Below are positions 36,221 to 45,787 of a stretch of 64,000 nucleotides of DNA, one piece after another. The stretch's first letter is position 1; each line of letters begins with the position of its first letter. This DNA comes from Pseudomonas sp. TH31 (GTDB taxonomy: Bacteria; Pseudomonadota; Gammaproteobacteria; Pseudomonadales; Pseudomonadaceae). Position numbers and translations under genes: made by a program. The DNA lies in assembly GCF_016650815.1 (NCBI RefSeq), contig NZ_JAEKEZ010000030.1, positions 7,501 through 71,500 of the forward strand, in the 5' to 3' direction. The notes under the pieces were generated by a model, which was not told the DNA's origin, made no database searches, and saw only the letters and a list, made by a program, of their open reading frames with translations.

Positions 36221-37348
36221 ATGATGCGACATCCACATGTCTGGATGGGCCTCCTGTTGTGGTCGATTTTCAGCCAGGCACAAGCTGCCTGGACTGTGAA
36301 TATGGCGCCTGGAGCGACTGAAATCAGTCACGCAGTATTTGACCTGCACATGACCATTTTCTGGATCTGTGTAGTGATCGGCATCATCGTCTTCGGCGCC
36401 ATGTTCTGGTCGATGATGGTCCACCGCCGCTCGACCGGGCAGGTGGCCGCAAAATTTCATGAAAGCACCACCGTAGAAATCCTCTGGACCGTCGTGCCCT
36501 TCATCATTCTGGTGGCCATGGCGGTTCCCGCGACAGCCACCCTGATCAAGATGTATGACTCCAGTGAGCCGGATATCGATATCCAGATCACCGGCTATCA
36601 GTGGAAGTGGCACTACAAATACCTGGGCCAGGACGTCGAGTTCTTCAGCAACCTGGCCACGCCCCAGGATCAAATCCACAACAAGGAAGCCAAGGGCGAG
36701 CACTACTTGCTCGAGGTCGACAAGCCGCTGGTGCTGCCGATTGGCGCCAAGGTGCGCTTCCTGGTGACCTCCGCCGACGTTATCCACTCCTGGTGGGTAC
36801 CCGCCTTCGCGGTCAAGCGCGATGCGATTCCGGGATTCGTCAACGAAGCCTGGACCCGGATCGACAAGCCCGGCATCTACCGTGGCCAGTGTGCCGAGCT
36901 GTGCGGCAAGGATCACGGCTTCATGCCGATCGTGGTCGAGGTCAAGGAGAAGGCCGATTACGACAAGTGGCTGGCCGATCGCAAGGCTGAAGCCCTGCAG
37001 CTCAAAGAGCTGACAACCAAGGAATGGACCCTCGACGAACTCAAGGAGCGCGGTGACAAGATCTATCACACCACCTGCGTGGCCTGTCACCAGGCCGAAG
37101 GGCAAGGCTTGCCACCGATGTTCCCGGCGCTCAAAGGTTCGCCGATTGCTACCGGACCGAAAGCAGACCACCTGCACCGCGTTTATTTCGGCAAGCCCGG
37201 AACTGCCATGGCGGCGTTCGGCAAGCAACTCTCGGAAGTCGATATCGCCGCGGTCGTGACCTACGAACGTAACGCCTGGGGCAACAACAAAGGCGACATG
37301 GTCACGCCTAAAGAAGTGCTGGAGTTGAAACAGGCGGAAAGCAAATGA
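36221..37348 (+). CDS. coxB: cytochrome c oxidase subunit II with fused cytochrome c domain
   Basis: 375 residues. Signal peptide, two transmembrane helices (about 40-65 and 88-110), then the CuA cupredoxin domain with the ligand set H...C-x3-C-x3-H-x2-M in VIHSWWVPAF and CAELCGKDHGFM (near residue 224). A C-terminal cytochrome c domain has CVACH near residue 286 and a Met-bearing KPGTAMAAFG. Accepts electrons from soluble cytochrome c in the periplasm (caa3-like subunit II). First gene of the operon. Confidence 0.96.
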   Translation: MMRHPHVWMGLLLWSIFSQAQAAWTVNMAPGATEISHAVFDLHMTIFWICVVIGIIVFGAMFWSMMVHRRSTGQVAAKFHESTTVEILWTVVPFIILVAMAVPATATLIKMYDSSEPDIDIQITGYQWKWHYKYLGQDVEFFSNLATPQDQIHNKEAKGEHYLLEVDKPLVLPIGAKVRFLVTSADVIHSWWVPAFAVKRDAIPGFVNEAWTRIDKPGIYRGQCAELCGKDHGFMPIVVEVKEKADYDKWLADRKAEALQLKELTTKEWTLDELKERGDKIYHTTCVACHQAEGQGLPPMFPALKGSPIATGPKADHLHRVYFGKPGTAMAAFGKQLSEVDIAAVVTYERNAWGNNKGDMVTPKEVLELKQAESK

Positions 37349-37430
37349 CCCGGTCTATTGCGCACGTAAGGAACCGGTCGGGGCAGCGCGCCCCGGCCTG
37401 CCCAGCCCATCTGTTTGCAGGAGACAAGCC

Positions 37431-39017
37431 ATGAGCGCCGTCATCGATGACCATGGTCATGCCGACCACGCCCACGGCCCCGCCAAGGGCCTGATGCGCT
37501 GGGTACTGACCACCAATCACAAGGACATCGGCACGCTGTACCTGTGGTTCGCGTTCACCATGTTCCTGATTGGCGGCTCGTTCGCCATGGTGATTCGCGC
37601 CGAATTGTTCCAGCCCGGGCTGCAAATCGTCGAACCGGCGTTCTTCAACCAGATGACCACCATGCACGGCCTGGTGATGGTCTTCGGTGCGGTGATGCCA
37701 GCATTCGTCGGCCTCGCCAACTGGATGATCCCGTTGATGATCGGCGCGCCGGACATGGCCCTGCCACGAATGAACAACTTCAGCTTCTGGCTACTGCCAG
37801 CGGCGTTCATCCTGTTGATCTCGACCTTGTTCACTGCCGGTGGCGGTCCGAACTTCGGCTGGACCTTCTACGCCCCGCTCTCCACGACCTACGCGCCGGA
37901 AAGCGTGACCTACTTCATCTTCGCCATTCACTTGATGGGCATCAGCTCGATCATGGGCGCGATCAACGTGATCGCCACCATCCTCAACCTGCGCGCCCCC
38001 GGCATGACGTTGATGAAAATGCCGCTGTTCGTCTGGACCTGGCTGATCACCGCGTTCCTGCTGATCGCGGTGATGCCGGTGCTGGCCGGGTGCGTGACGA
38101 TGATGCTGATGGACATCCACTTCGGCACCAGTTTCTTCAGTGCCGCCGGTGGCGGTGATCCGGTGCTGTTCCAGCACGTGTTCTGGTTCTTCGGCCACCC
38201 CGAGGTGTACATCATGATCCTGCCGGCCTTCGGTGCCGTCAGCTCGATTATCCCGACCTTCTCGCGCAAGCCACTGTTCGGCTACACCTCGATGGTCTAC
38301 GCCACGGCGAGCATCGCGTTCCTGTCGTTTATCGTCTGGGCGCACCACATGTTCGTGGTCGGTATTCCGCTGGTGGGCGAGTTGTTCTTCATGTACGCCA
38401 CGCTGCTGATCGCGGTGCCGACCGGCGTGAAGGTGTTCAACTGGGCCAGCACCATGTGGCAAGGCTCGCTGACCTTCGAAACGCCGATGCTGTTCGCCGT
38501 GGCGTTCGTGATCCTGTTCTCCATTGGCGGGTTCTCCGGGCTGATGCTGGCCATCGCCCCGGCGGACTTCCAGTACCAGGACACCTACTTCGTGGTCGCG
38601 CACTTCCACTACGTGCTGGTGCCGGGGGCAATCTTCGGGATCTTCGCCTCAGCGTACTACTGGTTGCCGAAATGGACCGGCCACATGTACGACGAAACCC
38701 TCGGCAAGCTGCATTTCTGGCTGTCGTTCGTCGGCATGAACATGACCTTTTTCCCGATGCACTTCGTGGGGCTGGCGGGCATGCCGCGACGGATTCCGGA
38801 CTACAACCTGCAATTCGCCGACTTCAATATGGTGTCCTCGATCGGCGCGTTCATGTTCGGTACCACGCAGTTGTTCTTCCTGTTCATCGTGATCAAGACC
38901 ATTCGCGGCGGCCCGCCAGCACCGGCCAAACCGTGGGAAGGGGCTGAAGGTCTGGAGTGGAGCGTGCCGTCACCGGCGCCGTATCACACCTTCACCACCC
39001 CACCGGAAGTGAAATGA
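37431..39017 (+). CDS. coxA: cytochrome c oxidase subunit I
   Basis: 528 residues, 12 transmembrane helices. A-type haem-copper oxidase: the histidine ligands in TTMHGLVMVFG, the CuB His-Tyr pair in GHPEVYIMIL, AHHMFVVG and the haem-binding VVAHFHYVLV are intact. A His-rich N-terminus (DDHGHADHAHG) precedes helix I. It forms the proton-pumping oxygen-reducing centre. Preceded by GCAGGAGAC. A class B REP pair separates it from ctaG. Confidence 0.97.
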   Translation: MSAVIDDHGHADHAHGPAKGLMRWVLTTNHKDIGTLYLWFAFTMFLIGGSFAMVIRAELFQPGLQIVEPAFFNQMTTMHGLVMVFGAVMPAFVGLANWMIPLMIGAPDMALPRMNNFSFWLLPAAFILLISTLFTAGGGPNFGWTFYAPLSTTYAPESVTYFIFAIHLMGISSIMGAINVIATILNLRAPGMTLMKMPLFVWTWLITAFLLIAVMPVLAGCVTMMLMDIHFGTSFFSAAGGGDPVLFQHVFWFFGHPEVYIMILPAFGAVSSIIPTFSRKPLFGYTSMVYATASIAFLSFIVWAHHMFVVGIPLVGELFFMYATLLIAVPTGVKVFNWASTMWQGSLTFETPMLFAVAFVILFSIGGFSGLMLAIAPADFQYQDTYFVVAHFHYVLVPGAIFGIFASAYYWLPKWTGHMYDETLGKLHFWLSFVGMNMTFFPMHFVGLAGMPRRIPDYNLQFADFNMVSSIGAFMFGTTQLFFLFIVIKTIRGGPPAPAKPWEGAEGLEWSVPSPAPYHTFTTPPEVK

Positions 39018-39029
39018 AACGCCTGGCTT

Positions 39030-39121
39030 TTGTGGGAGTGAGCCTGCTCGCGAAGAACGATGATGCGGTTTGTCTGCTAAACCGCAGCGCCTGCTTCGCG
39101 AGCAGGCTCGCTCCCACAGGG
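39030..39121. repeat. REPIN, class B, inside the cox operon
   Basis: TGTGGGAGTGAGCCTGCTCG and CGAGCAGGCTCGCTCCCACA in inverse orientation with a centre of ~40 bases, between coxA and ctaG. Confidence 0.9.
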
Positions 39122-39143
39122 TTTTGTGTGGAGGGCTTGCACT

Positions 39144-39701
39144 GTGGCTGACTCGATCTCGCTGAAAAAACTGGTCACGCGCCTGCTGATGGTGGTGGTG
39201 GCGATGTTTGTATTCGGGTTTGCCCTGGTGCCGATCTACGACGTGATGTGCAAGGCCTTCGGCATCAATGGCAAAACCGCCGGGCAGTACGAAGGTTCGC
39301 AAGTGGTCGACACCTCGCGGCAGGTGCGCGTGCAGTTTCTGTCGATGAACAACGCCGACATGCCGTGGGAGTTTTATCCCAAGGGCAATGAGCTGACGGC
39401 GCACCCAGGTGCGGTGAGCGAGATGATTTTCGTCGCCTACAACCCCACCGACCACCCGATGAGCGCCCAGGCAGTGCCGAGCATCGCGCCCAGCGAGGCG
39501 GCGGCGTATTTCCACAAGACCGAATGTTTCTGCTTTACCCAGCAAGTGCTGCAGCCCGGTCAACGGATCGAGATGCCGGTACGTTTTATCGTTGACCGTG
39601 ACATGCCCAAGGATGTGAAGCACCTGACGCTGTCCTACACGCTGTTCGATATCACCGCACGTCATCCGCCCGTGGCTGTTGCTGCAAGCACCGGTGGCTA
39701 G
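39144..39701 (+). CDS. ctaG: cytochrome c oxidase assembly protein CtaG/Cox11
   Basis: 185 residues. One N-terminal transmembrane helix (LLMVVVAMFVFGFALVPIYD), then a periplasmic immunoglobulin-like domain with the copper-binding pair in KTECFCFTQQ. Delivers copper to the CuB site of subunit I. The GTG at 39144 has GGAGGG eight bases ahead and gives MADSISLKKLVTRL; a longer start would read the REP element. Confidence 0.94.
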   Translation: MADSISLKKLVTRLLMVVVAMFVFGFALVPIYDVMCKAFGINGKTAGQYEGSQVVDTSRQVRVQFLSMNNADMPWEFYPKGNELTAHPGAVSEMIFVAYNPTDHPMSAQAVPSIAPSEAAAYFHKTECFCFTQQVLQPGQRIEMPVRFIVDRDMPKDVKHLTLSYTLFDITARHPPVAVAASTGG

Positions 39702-39734
39702 GCGTTGAAGCGTGCCCGATAAGGAGAACAATAA

Positions 39735-40622
39735 ATGGCAACTCATGAGCACTATTACGTACCCGCCCAGAGCAAATGGCCGATCATCGCCACCGCCGGC
39801 ATGCTGGTCACGGTGTACGGCCTGGCCACCTGGTTCAACGACCTGAAAGCGGCCCGGCCGGAATCCCACGGCCCGCTGATCTTTTTCGTCGGTGGCCTGC
39901 TGCTGGCCTACATGCTGTTCGGCTGGTTCGGCACGGTGATCAAGGAGAGCCGCGCGGGGTTGTACAGCCCGCAGCTTGATCGCTCGTTCCGCTGGGGCAT
40001 GAGTTGGTTCATCTTTTCCGAGGTGATGTTCTTCATCGCCTTCTTCGGTGCGCTGTTTTACGTGCGGCACATCTCTGGCCCGGCGCTGGGAGGCGAAGGC
40101 CCAAAAGGCATCGCCCACATGCTCTGGCCGAACTTTCAGTTCGCCTGGCCGCTGCTGCACACCCCGGACCCGAAACTGTTCCCGCCGCCTAAAGAAGTCA
40201 TCAGCCCCTGGGGCCTGCCGCTGATCAACACCATTTTGCTGGTCAGCTCCAGCGTCACCGTAACCATCGCCCACCACGCCTTGAAAAAAGGCCATCGCGG
40301 CGCGTTGAAAATCTGGCTGGCGATCACCGTGTTGCTCGGTTGCGGATTTCTCGCCCTGCAAGCCGAAGAGTACACACACGCCTACCACGAACTGGGCTTG
40401 ACCCTCGGCTCGGGCGTCTACGGCGCGACGTTCTTCATGCTCACCGGGTTCCACGGTGCCCACGTGACCATCGGCACCATCATCCTGTTTGTGATGCTGA
40501 TGCGGATCATGCGCGGGCACTTCGATAACGAGCACCAGTTCGGCTTCGAAGCGGCGAGTTGGTACTGGCACTTCGTCGACGTGGTGTGGATCGGGTTGTT
40601 CGTTTTCGTCTACGTGCTTTGA
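39735..40622 (+). CDS. coxC: cytochrome c oxidase subunit III
   Basis: 295 residues, seven transmembrane helices; RSFRWGMSWFIFSEVMFFIAFFGALFY, LTLGSGVYGATFFMLTGFHGAHV and ASWYWHFVDVVWIGLFVFVYVL are the usual subunit III segments. An insertion around residues 120-150 (ALGGEGPKGIAHMLWP) is common in proteobacterial versions. Preceded by AAGGAG. Stabilises subunit I in the aa3 complex. Confidence 0.96.
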   Translation: MATHEHYYVPAQSKWPIIATAGMLVTVYGLATWFNDLKAARPESHGPLIFFVGGLLLAYMLFGWFGTVIKESRAGLYSPQLDRSFRWGMSWFIFSEVMFFIAFFGALFYVRHISGPALGGEGPKGIAHMLWPNFQFAWPLLHTPDPKLFPPPKEVISPWGLPLINTILLVSSSVTVTIAHHALKKGHRGALKIWLAITVLLGCGFLALQAEEYTHAYHELGLTLGSGVYGATFFMLTGFHGAHVTIGTIILFVMLMRIMRGHFDNEHQFGFEAASWYWHFVDVVWIGLFVFVYVL

Positions 40623-40626
40623 GGCG

Positions 40627-40830
40627 TCACCAAGGCGCAGTAGAAACCAACTGGCCGCTGTAGAAACCCCAGGCAATCAAGCCGACGGTGGTGGCGGCCA
40701 GGGCAACCCGAACACTCAAGGCGATGACCAGGCGGTTCGAGCTGCTGTCGTCCTTGACCAGAAAAAACAGGCCGCCGAACAGGCTGACAACCGTGGCAAT
40801 CAGCATCAGGACGATGGCTGTTTTGAGCAT
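40627..40830 (-). CDS. twin-transmembrane-helix small protein (DUF2909-like)
   Basis: 67 residues with two hydrophobic helices (about 5-25 and 37-58) joined by a charged loop KDDSSSNRLVIALSVR. It is encoded opposite to the cox genes, between coxC and the SURF1 gene, as in other Pseudomonas cox clusters. Its location suggests a link with oxidase assembly, but no function is known. The ATG at 40830 follows CGGAGTC on the minus strand. Confidence 0.8.
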   Translation of the reverse strand: MLKTAIVLMLIATVVSLFGGLFFLVKDDSSSNRLVIALSVRVALAATTVGLIAWGFYSGQLVSTAPW

Positions 40831-40900
40831 GGCAAGACTCCGGGGGACAGGCGATGCATTTGAGTATAGCTATCGCGATGACCGACTTTCTGGCGATGCC

Positions 40901-41641
40901 ATGAAGCGCTTTCGGCCGGGCATCGTGCCAACGATTGTAGTGGCGCTGTTGCTGCCGCTGCTGGTGTCACTCGGTTTCTGGCAACTGAGCCGAGGCGCGG
41001 AGAAAAGCGCGCTGCTGCAAACTTACGCCGAGCGTCGGGCGGCCGAACCGATGGCCAGCACCGAGCTGCAACACACCCAGGATCCGGCCTTTCGCCGGGT
41101 GCACCTGTACGGCCAGTTCGATGCCGGGCACAGCCTGCTGCTGGATAACCGCCAGCGCAACGGCAAGGTCGGCGTCGAGTTACTGCAACCGTTTCACGAT
41201 CAAGCGACCGGGCTTTGGTTGCTGGTCAATCGTGGCTGGTTGCCGTGGCCGGAGCGCCGTACCCCGCCGCAATTCAAGACCCCCACCGAAGCTCGGAGCA
41301 TTGACGCGTGGGTCTACGTTTCCCCCGGCGCGACGTTCCAGTTACATGCCGATCCGGCGACGTCGACCTGGCCGAAGCTGATCACCGCCGTCGAACCGGC
41401 CAAGCTCTGGGCCTCGCTCAATCGCGAAGGTTTCGCCTACGAATTACGTGAAGAAACCGGCCCCGCGTCCTACCAGGCCGATTGGCCGGTGGTGGCCATG
41501 GGGCCGGAAAAACACATCGCTTATGCCGTGCAGTGGTTCGCCATGGCGATCGCCCTGTTTGGCCTTTTTATCTACCTCGGCTGGCACAACGCAAAGGAGA
41601 AACACCATGGGAGCGGCCATGAATCCACCCAGCATGTCTGA
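40901..41641 (+). CDS. SURF1 family cytochrome oxidase assembly protein
   Basis: 246 residues. N-terminal helix (IVPTIVVALLLPLLVSLGFWQLSR) and C-terminal helix (YAVQWFAMAIALFGLFIYLGW) flank a periplasmic domain with GQFDAGHSLLLDNRQRNGKVG and VNRGWLPWP, the SURF1 hallmarks. Assists haem A insertion into subunit I. The ATG at 40901 begins the conserved MKRFRPG. Its 3' end overlaps the next gene by 35 bp. Confidence 0.93.
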   Translation: MKRFRPGIVPTIVVALLLPLLVSLGFWQLSRGAEKSALLQTYAERRAAEPMASTELQHTQDPAFRRVHLYGQFDAGHSLLLDNRQRNGKVGVELLQPFHDQATGLWLLVNRGWLPWPERRTPPQFKTPTEARSIDAWVYVSPGATFQLHADPATSTWPKLITAVEPAKLWASLNREGFAYELREETGPASYQADWPVVAMGPEKHIAYAVQWFAMAIALFGLFIYLGWHNAKEKHHGSGHESTQHV

Positions 41642-42200
41642 GGCGAAAACGCCGGCGAGTCGGCGTAAGGGGCGTTTGCAACTGCTGCTGATCCTGCTTG
41701 GGGTGATCGGTCCGATGATCCTTGCGACCGGCATGTACAAACTGAATTTCTGGGTGCCGGACGGCCGCAGTTATCACGGAGAACTGATCGGCAACGGCCA
41801 GACCCGCGCCGACCTCGGCGTGCAGGCCGAGGAGGATCGCTGGCAAATGCTGGTGACCGCGCCCAAGGACTGCTCGGTGGACTGCCAACAACTGGTGTAC
41901 CTGGCGCGGCAAATCCAGATCGGCCTCGGCCGCGACGCGTCCCGTGCCAGTCATGCATTGGCAGCGGCGCAACCGCTGACCGCCGACTATGAGGCCAAGC
42001 TGACTCGCGAATATCCGCAACTGCAGCGCTATCCCATGGACTTGACCACGTTCAGTAAAACAACAGGGGACAAAACCGCGCCGCAGCTGTGGATCATCGA
42101 CCCGCACGGCAATCTGGTGCTGCGCTACGACCCGACGGTCAAGGGCAAGGACCTGCTGAACGATCTGCGTCAACTGCTGAAACTGTCGAACATCGGATAA
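41607..42200 (+). CDS. membrane-anchored thioredoxin-like (SCO-related) protein of the cox cluster
   Basis: 197 residues: one N-terminal helix (LLLILLGVIGPMILATGMY), then a periplasmic domain with VTAPKDCSVDCQQLVYLARQ (Cys-x3-Cys) in the place of the SCO CxxxC motif, and PQLWIIDPHGNLVLRYDP. It probably acts in copper or thiol handling during CuA assembly. The ATG at 41607 after AAAGGAGAAA gives MGAAMNPPSM; the gene overlaps the SURF1 gene. Confidence 0.85.
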   Translation: MGAAMNPPSMSEAKTPASRRKGRLQLLLILLGVIGPMILATGMYKLNFWVPDGRSYHGELIGNGQTRADLGVQAEEDRWQMLVTAPKDCSVDCQQLVYLARQIQIGLGRDASRASHALAAAQPLTADYEAKLTREYPQLQRYPMDLTTFSKTTGDKTAPQLWIIDPHGNLVLRYDPTVKGKDLLNDLRQLLKLSNIG

Positions 42201-42210
42201 GGGCATCGTC

Positions 42211-43290
42211 ATGGCCAAACCTGGATTTCGCCTCGCACTGTTTGCCACCCTGCTGGCACTGATTGTGGTGTTGCTCGGTGCCTACACGCGCCTGACCCAC
42301 GCCGGCCTCGGCTGCCCGGACTGGCCGGGTTGCTACGGCTTTATCAGCGTGCCGAAAAGCGAAGCCCAACTGGCCCATGCCGAATTGCACTTCCCCGATA
42401 CGCCGGTGGTGGCTCACAAGGGCTGGAACGAGATGATTCACCGCTATTTCGCCGGCACCCTGGGGCTGTTGATCTCGGTGCTGGCCGGGCGCGCCTGGGT
42501 GCATCGTCGTCACCCTGGACAACCGGTGAAGTTGCCGTTGTTTCTGTTGGCGGTGGTGTTCGCCCAAGCGGCGTTCGGAATGTGGACGGTGACGCTCAAG
42601 CTCTGGCCGCAAGTGGTCACCGGGCATTTGCTTGGCGGGTTCGCGACGTTGAGTTTGTTGTTTCTGCTGACACTCAGACTGTCCGGCGTATTACCGGCCC
42701 TGACCGTGCCAAAGCGTTTGCAGTACTGGGCGACCGCCGGATTACTGCTGGTGATTCTGCAAATTGCCCTCGGCGGCTGGGTCAGTTCCAATTACGCGGC
42801 AGTGGCATGCATCGACTTCCCGACCTGCCACGGCCAATGGCTGCCACCGGCTGATTTCGCCAACGGTTTTCACCTGACCCAACACATCGGCCCGAATTAC
42901 CTCGGCGGACAACTGGACAGCGATGCCCGCACCGCGATTCACCTGACCCACCGGATCGGCGCCCTGCTGGTGACGCTGGTGCTGCTGGGCCTGGCCTGGC
43001 AACTGAAAGTGGTCGGCATGACTCGTCTCGCAGGCCTTGTGTTGATCGCCCTCGGCGCACAAATCACCCTAGGCATCAGCAACGTGCTGTTTCACCTGCC
43101 GTTGCCGATTGCCGTTGCCCATAACGCGGGCGGTGCGGCGCTGTTGCTGACGATGGTGCTGGTCAATTATCACGCGCGAACCAGTCTGGTTCGGGTCAAG
43201 CAGCAATCCCCTGCGCGCTGGCGCTTCAGCCTGCGTAAACACTCCGCCGGGCCCATAACAATAAAAGGAGAAATGCCATGGCGACTCTGA
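42211..43290 (+). CDS. ctaA: haem A synthase (COX15/CtaA)
   Basis: 359 residues, eight transmembrane helices. Converts haem O to haem A by oxidising the C8 methyl group. The histidine-bearing segments [50 protein letters not shown] and [11 protein letters not shown] are the family pattern, with paired cysteines in the periplasmic loop ([10 protein letters not shown]). Overlaps ctaB by 13 bp. The ATG follows AAGGGCATCGTC. Confidence 0.95.
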   Translation: MAKPGFRLALFATLLALIVVLLGAYTRLTHAGLGCPDWPGCYGFISVPKSEAQLAHAELHFPDTPVVAHKGWNEMIHRYFAGTLGLLISVLAGRAWVHRRHPGQPVKLPLFLLAVVFAQAAFGMWTVTLKLWPQVVTGHLLGGFATLSLLFLLTLRLSGVLPALTVPKRLQYWATAGLLLVILQIALGGWVSSNYAAVACIDFPTCHGQWLPPADFANGFHLTQHIGPNYLGGQLDSDARTAIHLTHRIGALLVTLVLLGLAWQLKVVGMTRLAGLVLIALGAQITLGISNVLFHLPLPIAVAHNAGGAALLLTMVLVNYHARTSLVRVKQQSPARWRFSLRKHSAGPITIKGEMPWRL

Positions 43291-44177
43291 TCGGTGAACG
43301 TCACAGTCAGGCAATCTGGCGCGATTATCTGGAACTGACCAAGCCGAAAGTGGTGGTGCTGATGCTCATCACATCCTTGGTGGGCATGTTCCTCGCGACC
43401 CGCGCCGGGGTGCCGTGGACGGTGCTGGTGTTCGGTAATCTGGGGATCGCCCTGTGTGCCGGTGGCGCGGCGGCGGTCAATCATGTGGTGGACCGGCGGA
43501 TCGATGCGGTCATGGCCCGGACTCACAAGCGGCCGCTGGCTGAAGGCCGGGTGTCACCCGCAGCAGCGTTGACCTTTGCCTTGGTGCTGGCGCTGCTCGG
43601 TCAGGCGTTGTTGCTGGCGTTCACCAATCCGCTGACTGCCTGGTTGACCCTGGCCTCCCTGCTCGGCTATGCAGTGGTCTACACCGGTTTCCTGAAACGC
43701 GCGACGCCGCAGAACATCGTCATCGGCGGCCTGGCCGGCGCTGCCCCGCCGCTGCTGGGCTGGACCGCCGCGACCGGCCATATCGGAGCCGAGCCGTTGC
43801 TGCTGGTGCTGATCATCTTCGCCTGGACCCCGCCACACTTCTGGGCCTTGGCCATTCACCGCAAAGAGGAGTACGCCAAGGCCGACATTCCGATGCTGCC
43901 GGTGACCCATGGCGAACACTACACCAAAGTCCATATCCTGCTTTACACCTTCGCGCTGCTGGCGGTCAGCCTGATGCCGTATGTGATCCACATGAGTGGC
44001 GTGCTCTACCTCGTTTGTGCCTTGGGACTGGGCGCGAGGTTTCTGCAATGGGCCGTGGTGCTGTACCGTGGCACTCGGCCGCACGCGGCGATCAACACGT
44101 TCAAGTACTCTATTTACTACTTGTTCCTGCTGTTTATCGCGCTGCTCGTAGACCACTACTTACTGTTGAACCTATGA
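43278..44177 (+). CDS. ctaB: protohaem IX farnesyltransferase (haem O synthase)
   Basis: 299 residues, a UbiA-superfamily membrane prenyltransferase. First aspartate-rich motif [20 protein letters not shown] and second region [17 protein letters not shown] are intact. Adds farnesyl to haem B to make haem O, the substrate of CtaA. A strong AAAGGAG precedes the ATG. Its stop overlaps the start of the SCO gene (ATGA). Pseudomonads also have cyoE for the bo3 oxidase, so this is the cox-dedicated copy. Confidence 0.95.
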   Translation: MATLIGERHSQAIWRDYLELTKPKVVVLMLITSLVGMFLATRAGVPWTVLVFGNLGIALCAGGAAAVNHVVDRRIDAVMARTHKRPLAEGRVSPAAALTFALVLALLGQALLLAFTNPLTAWLTLASLLGYAVVYTGFLKRATPQNIVIGGLAGAAPPLLGWTAATGHIGAEPLLLVLIIFAWTPPHFWALAIHRKEEYAKADIPMLPVTHGEHYTKVHILLYTFALLAVSLMPYVIHMSGVLYLVCALGLGARFLQWAVVLYRGTRPHAAINTFKYSIYYLFLLFIALLVDHYLLLNL

Positions 44178-44809
44178 CTCGAACTCAGAAAACCGTCTTC
44201 ATCCTCGTTGCCCTGATCGCGCTTGTGCTGGGCCTGACCGTCAACAAAGTGCTGTCCGGCAAGGGCCAGGGTGACCCGACGGCGCTGATCGACGCCGGGA
44301 TCATCCTGTTGCCGCAAAGCCGCAGCCTGCCGAGCGTGACGATGACCGACCAGGACGGCAAACCGGTGGCGGTCAACGAGCTGAAAGACAAGTGGAGTCT
44401 GTTGTTTTTCGGCTACACCTTCTGCCCGGACATCTGCCCGACCACCCTCGCCCAACTGCGCCAGATCAAAAGCGAACTGCCGCCGGAAGCGGCGGCCAGG
44501 TTGCAGATCATCCTGGTCAGCGTCGACCCGAACCGCGACACGCCCAAGCAGCTCAAACAATATCTGGGTTACTTCGACCCGCAGTTCCAGGGACTGACCG
44601 CCTCTTCGGTGGAAGACATCCAGAAACTCGCCAACGCGGTAAGCATTCCGTTTATTCCGGCGGACACCAGCAAGCCTGACTACACGGTCGACCACAGCGG
44701 CAATCTCGCGGTGATCGGGCCGGACGGGACGCAGCGTGGGTTCATTCGCGCGCCGCTGAACAACGTGAAGTTGGTAGCGCAGTTGCCGGTGATGCTTAAA
44801 CGCCAATAG
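44174..44809 (+). CDS. senC: SCO1/SenC family copper chaperone
   Basis: 211 residues. One N-terminal helix ([17 protein letters not shown]), then a thioredoxin-like domain with the copper-binding [14 protein letters not shown] (Cys-x3-Cys) and a distal His in [16 protein letters not shown]. Loads copper into the CuA site of subunit II. The ATG at 44174 overlaps the ctaB stop; it ends the oxidase operon, which is closed by a class A REP pair. Confidence 0.95.
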   Translation: MTRTQKTVFILVALIALVLGLTVNKVLSGKGQGDPTALIDAGIILLPQSRSLPSVTMTDQDGKPVAVNELKDKWSLLFFGYTFCPDICPTTLAQLRQIKSELPPEAAARLQIILVSVDPNRDTPKQLKQYLGYFDPQFQGLTASSVEDIQKLANAVSIPFIPADTSKPDYTVDHSGNLAVIGPDGTQRGFIRAPLNNVKLVAQLPVMLKRQ

Positions 44810-44825
44810 CTTTTTGAGGCACAAA

Positions 44826-44911
44826 AAAAGATCGCAGCCTGCGGCAGCTCCTACAGAATCAGGTCGATACCGATGCCTGTGTAGGAGCTGCCGAAGGCTG
44901 CGATCTTTTAC
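44826..44911. repeat. REPIN, class A
   Basis: AAAAGATCGCAGCCTGCGGC and GCCGAAGGCTGCGATCTTTT in inverse orientation, between convergent senC and metQ. Confidence 0.9.
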
Positions 44912-44925
44912 TTTTGATCTCTAGA

Positions 44926-45699
44926 TCAGAACGCCGGCAATACCGCGCCTTTGTACTTCTCGAGAATGAACGCTTTCACCTCCGGGCTGTGCAGCGCAGC
45001 GACCAGTTTCTTCATCGCGTCGCTGTCCTTGTCGTCCGGACGGGCCACCAGGATGTTCACGTAAGGCGAGTCGTTGCCTTCGATGACCAGCGCATCCTTG
45101 GACGGATCAAGCTTGGCTTCCAGCGCGTAGTTGGTGTTGATCAGAGCCAGGTCGACCTGGGTCAGCACACGCGGGATGGTCGCGGCTTCCAGTTCACGGA
45201 ACTTCAGGTCCTTGGCGTTCTCGGTGATGTCCTTGATGGTCGACAGGATGTTGTTCGAATCCTTCAACTTGATCAGGCCAGCCTTCTGCAGCAGCAACAG
45301 CGCACGGCCGCCGTTGGTGGCGTCGTTCGGGATCACCACGTTGGCGCCGCCAGGCAGTTCGGCCAGGGTTTTGTACTTGCTGGAGTAAGCGCCCAGCGGT
45401 TCCAGGTGCACACCGGCAACAGCAACCAGATGGGTGCCCTTGGCTTTGTTGAACTCATCCAGGTACGGCTGGTGCTGGAAGAAGTTGGCGTCCAGACGCT
45501 TCTCGGCGACCTGCACGTTCGGCTGGATGTAGTCGGTGAAGACTTTGACTTTCAGGTCCACGCCTTCTTTGGCCAAGGCCGGTTTCACGAACTCGAGGAT
45601 TTCCGCATGCGGAACCGGAGTCGCGGCGACGGTCAGGGTTTCAGCAGCCTGGGCAGAGAACGCGGCAACGGCAGCGAACGCGACGAGTAGTTTTTTCAT
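44926..45699 (-). CDS. metQ: methionine ABC transporter substrate-binding protein
   Basis: 257 residues of the MetQ/NlpA family: LTVAATPVPHAEILEFVKP, FTDYIQPNVQVAEKRLDANFFQHQPYL and NTNYALEAKLDPSKDALVIEG. The leader ends FSAQAAET without a lipobox cysteine, so it is probably a soluble periplasmic protein rather than a lipoprotein. Delivers D- or L-methionine to MetI-MetN. Last gene of the metN-metI-metQ transcript, 88 bp after metI. Confidence 0.94.
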   Translation of the reverse strand: MKKLLVAFAAVAAFSAQAAETLTVAATPVPHAEILEFVKPALAKEGVDLKVKVFTDYIQPNVQVAEKRLDANFFQHQPYLDEFNKAKGTHLVAVAGVHLEPLGAYSSKYKTLAELPGGANVVIPNDATNGGRALLLLQKAGLIKLKDSNNILSTIKDITENAKDLKFRELEAATIPRVLTQVDLALINTNYALEAKLDPSKDALVIEGNDSPYVNILVARPDDKDSDAMKKLVAALHSPEVKAFILEKYKGAVLPAF

Positions 45700-45787
45700 T
45701 CAGCTAACTCCTTGTGGGTACCCGCTTGCGGCGCCCGTGTGGCGCCTGCCAGCGAATGGCCGGCTCATGTCTTGATTACGAGAACTG

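Noticed and set aside
38970-40676. Open frame of 568 codons on the minus strand across ctaG and coxC
   Set aside because: It is antisense to well-conserved oxidase genes, has no recognisable domain and a composition typical of the complement of GC-rich codons.
44926-45699. MetQ as a lipoprotein
   Set aside because: No cysteine at the end of the leader; the cleavage site looks like a signal peptidase I site (AQA).
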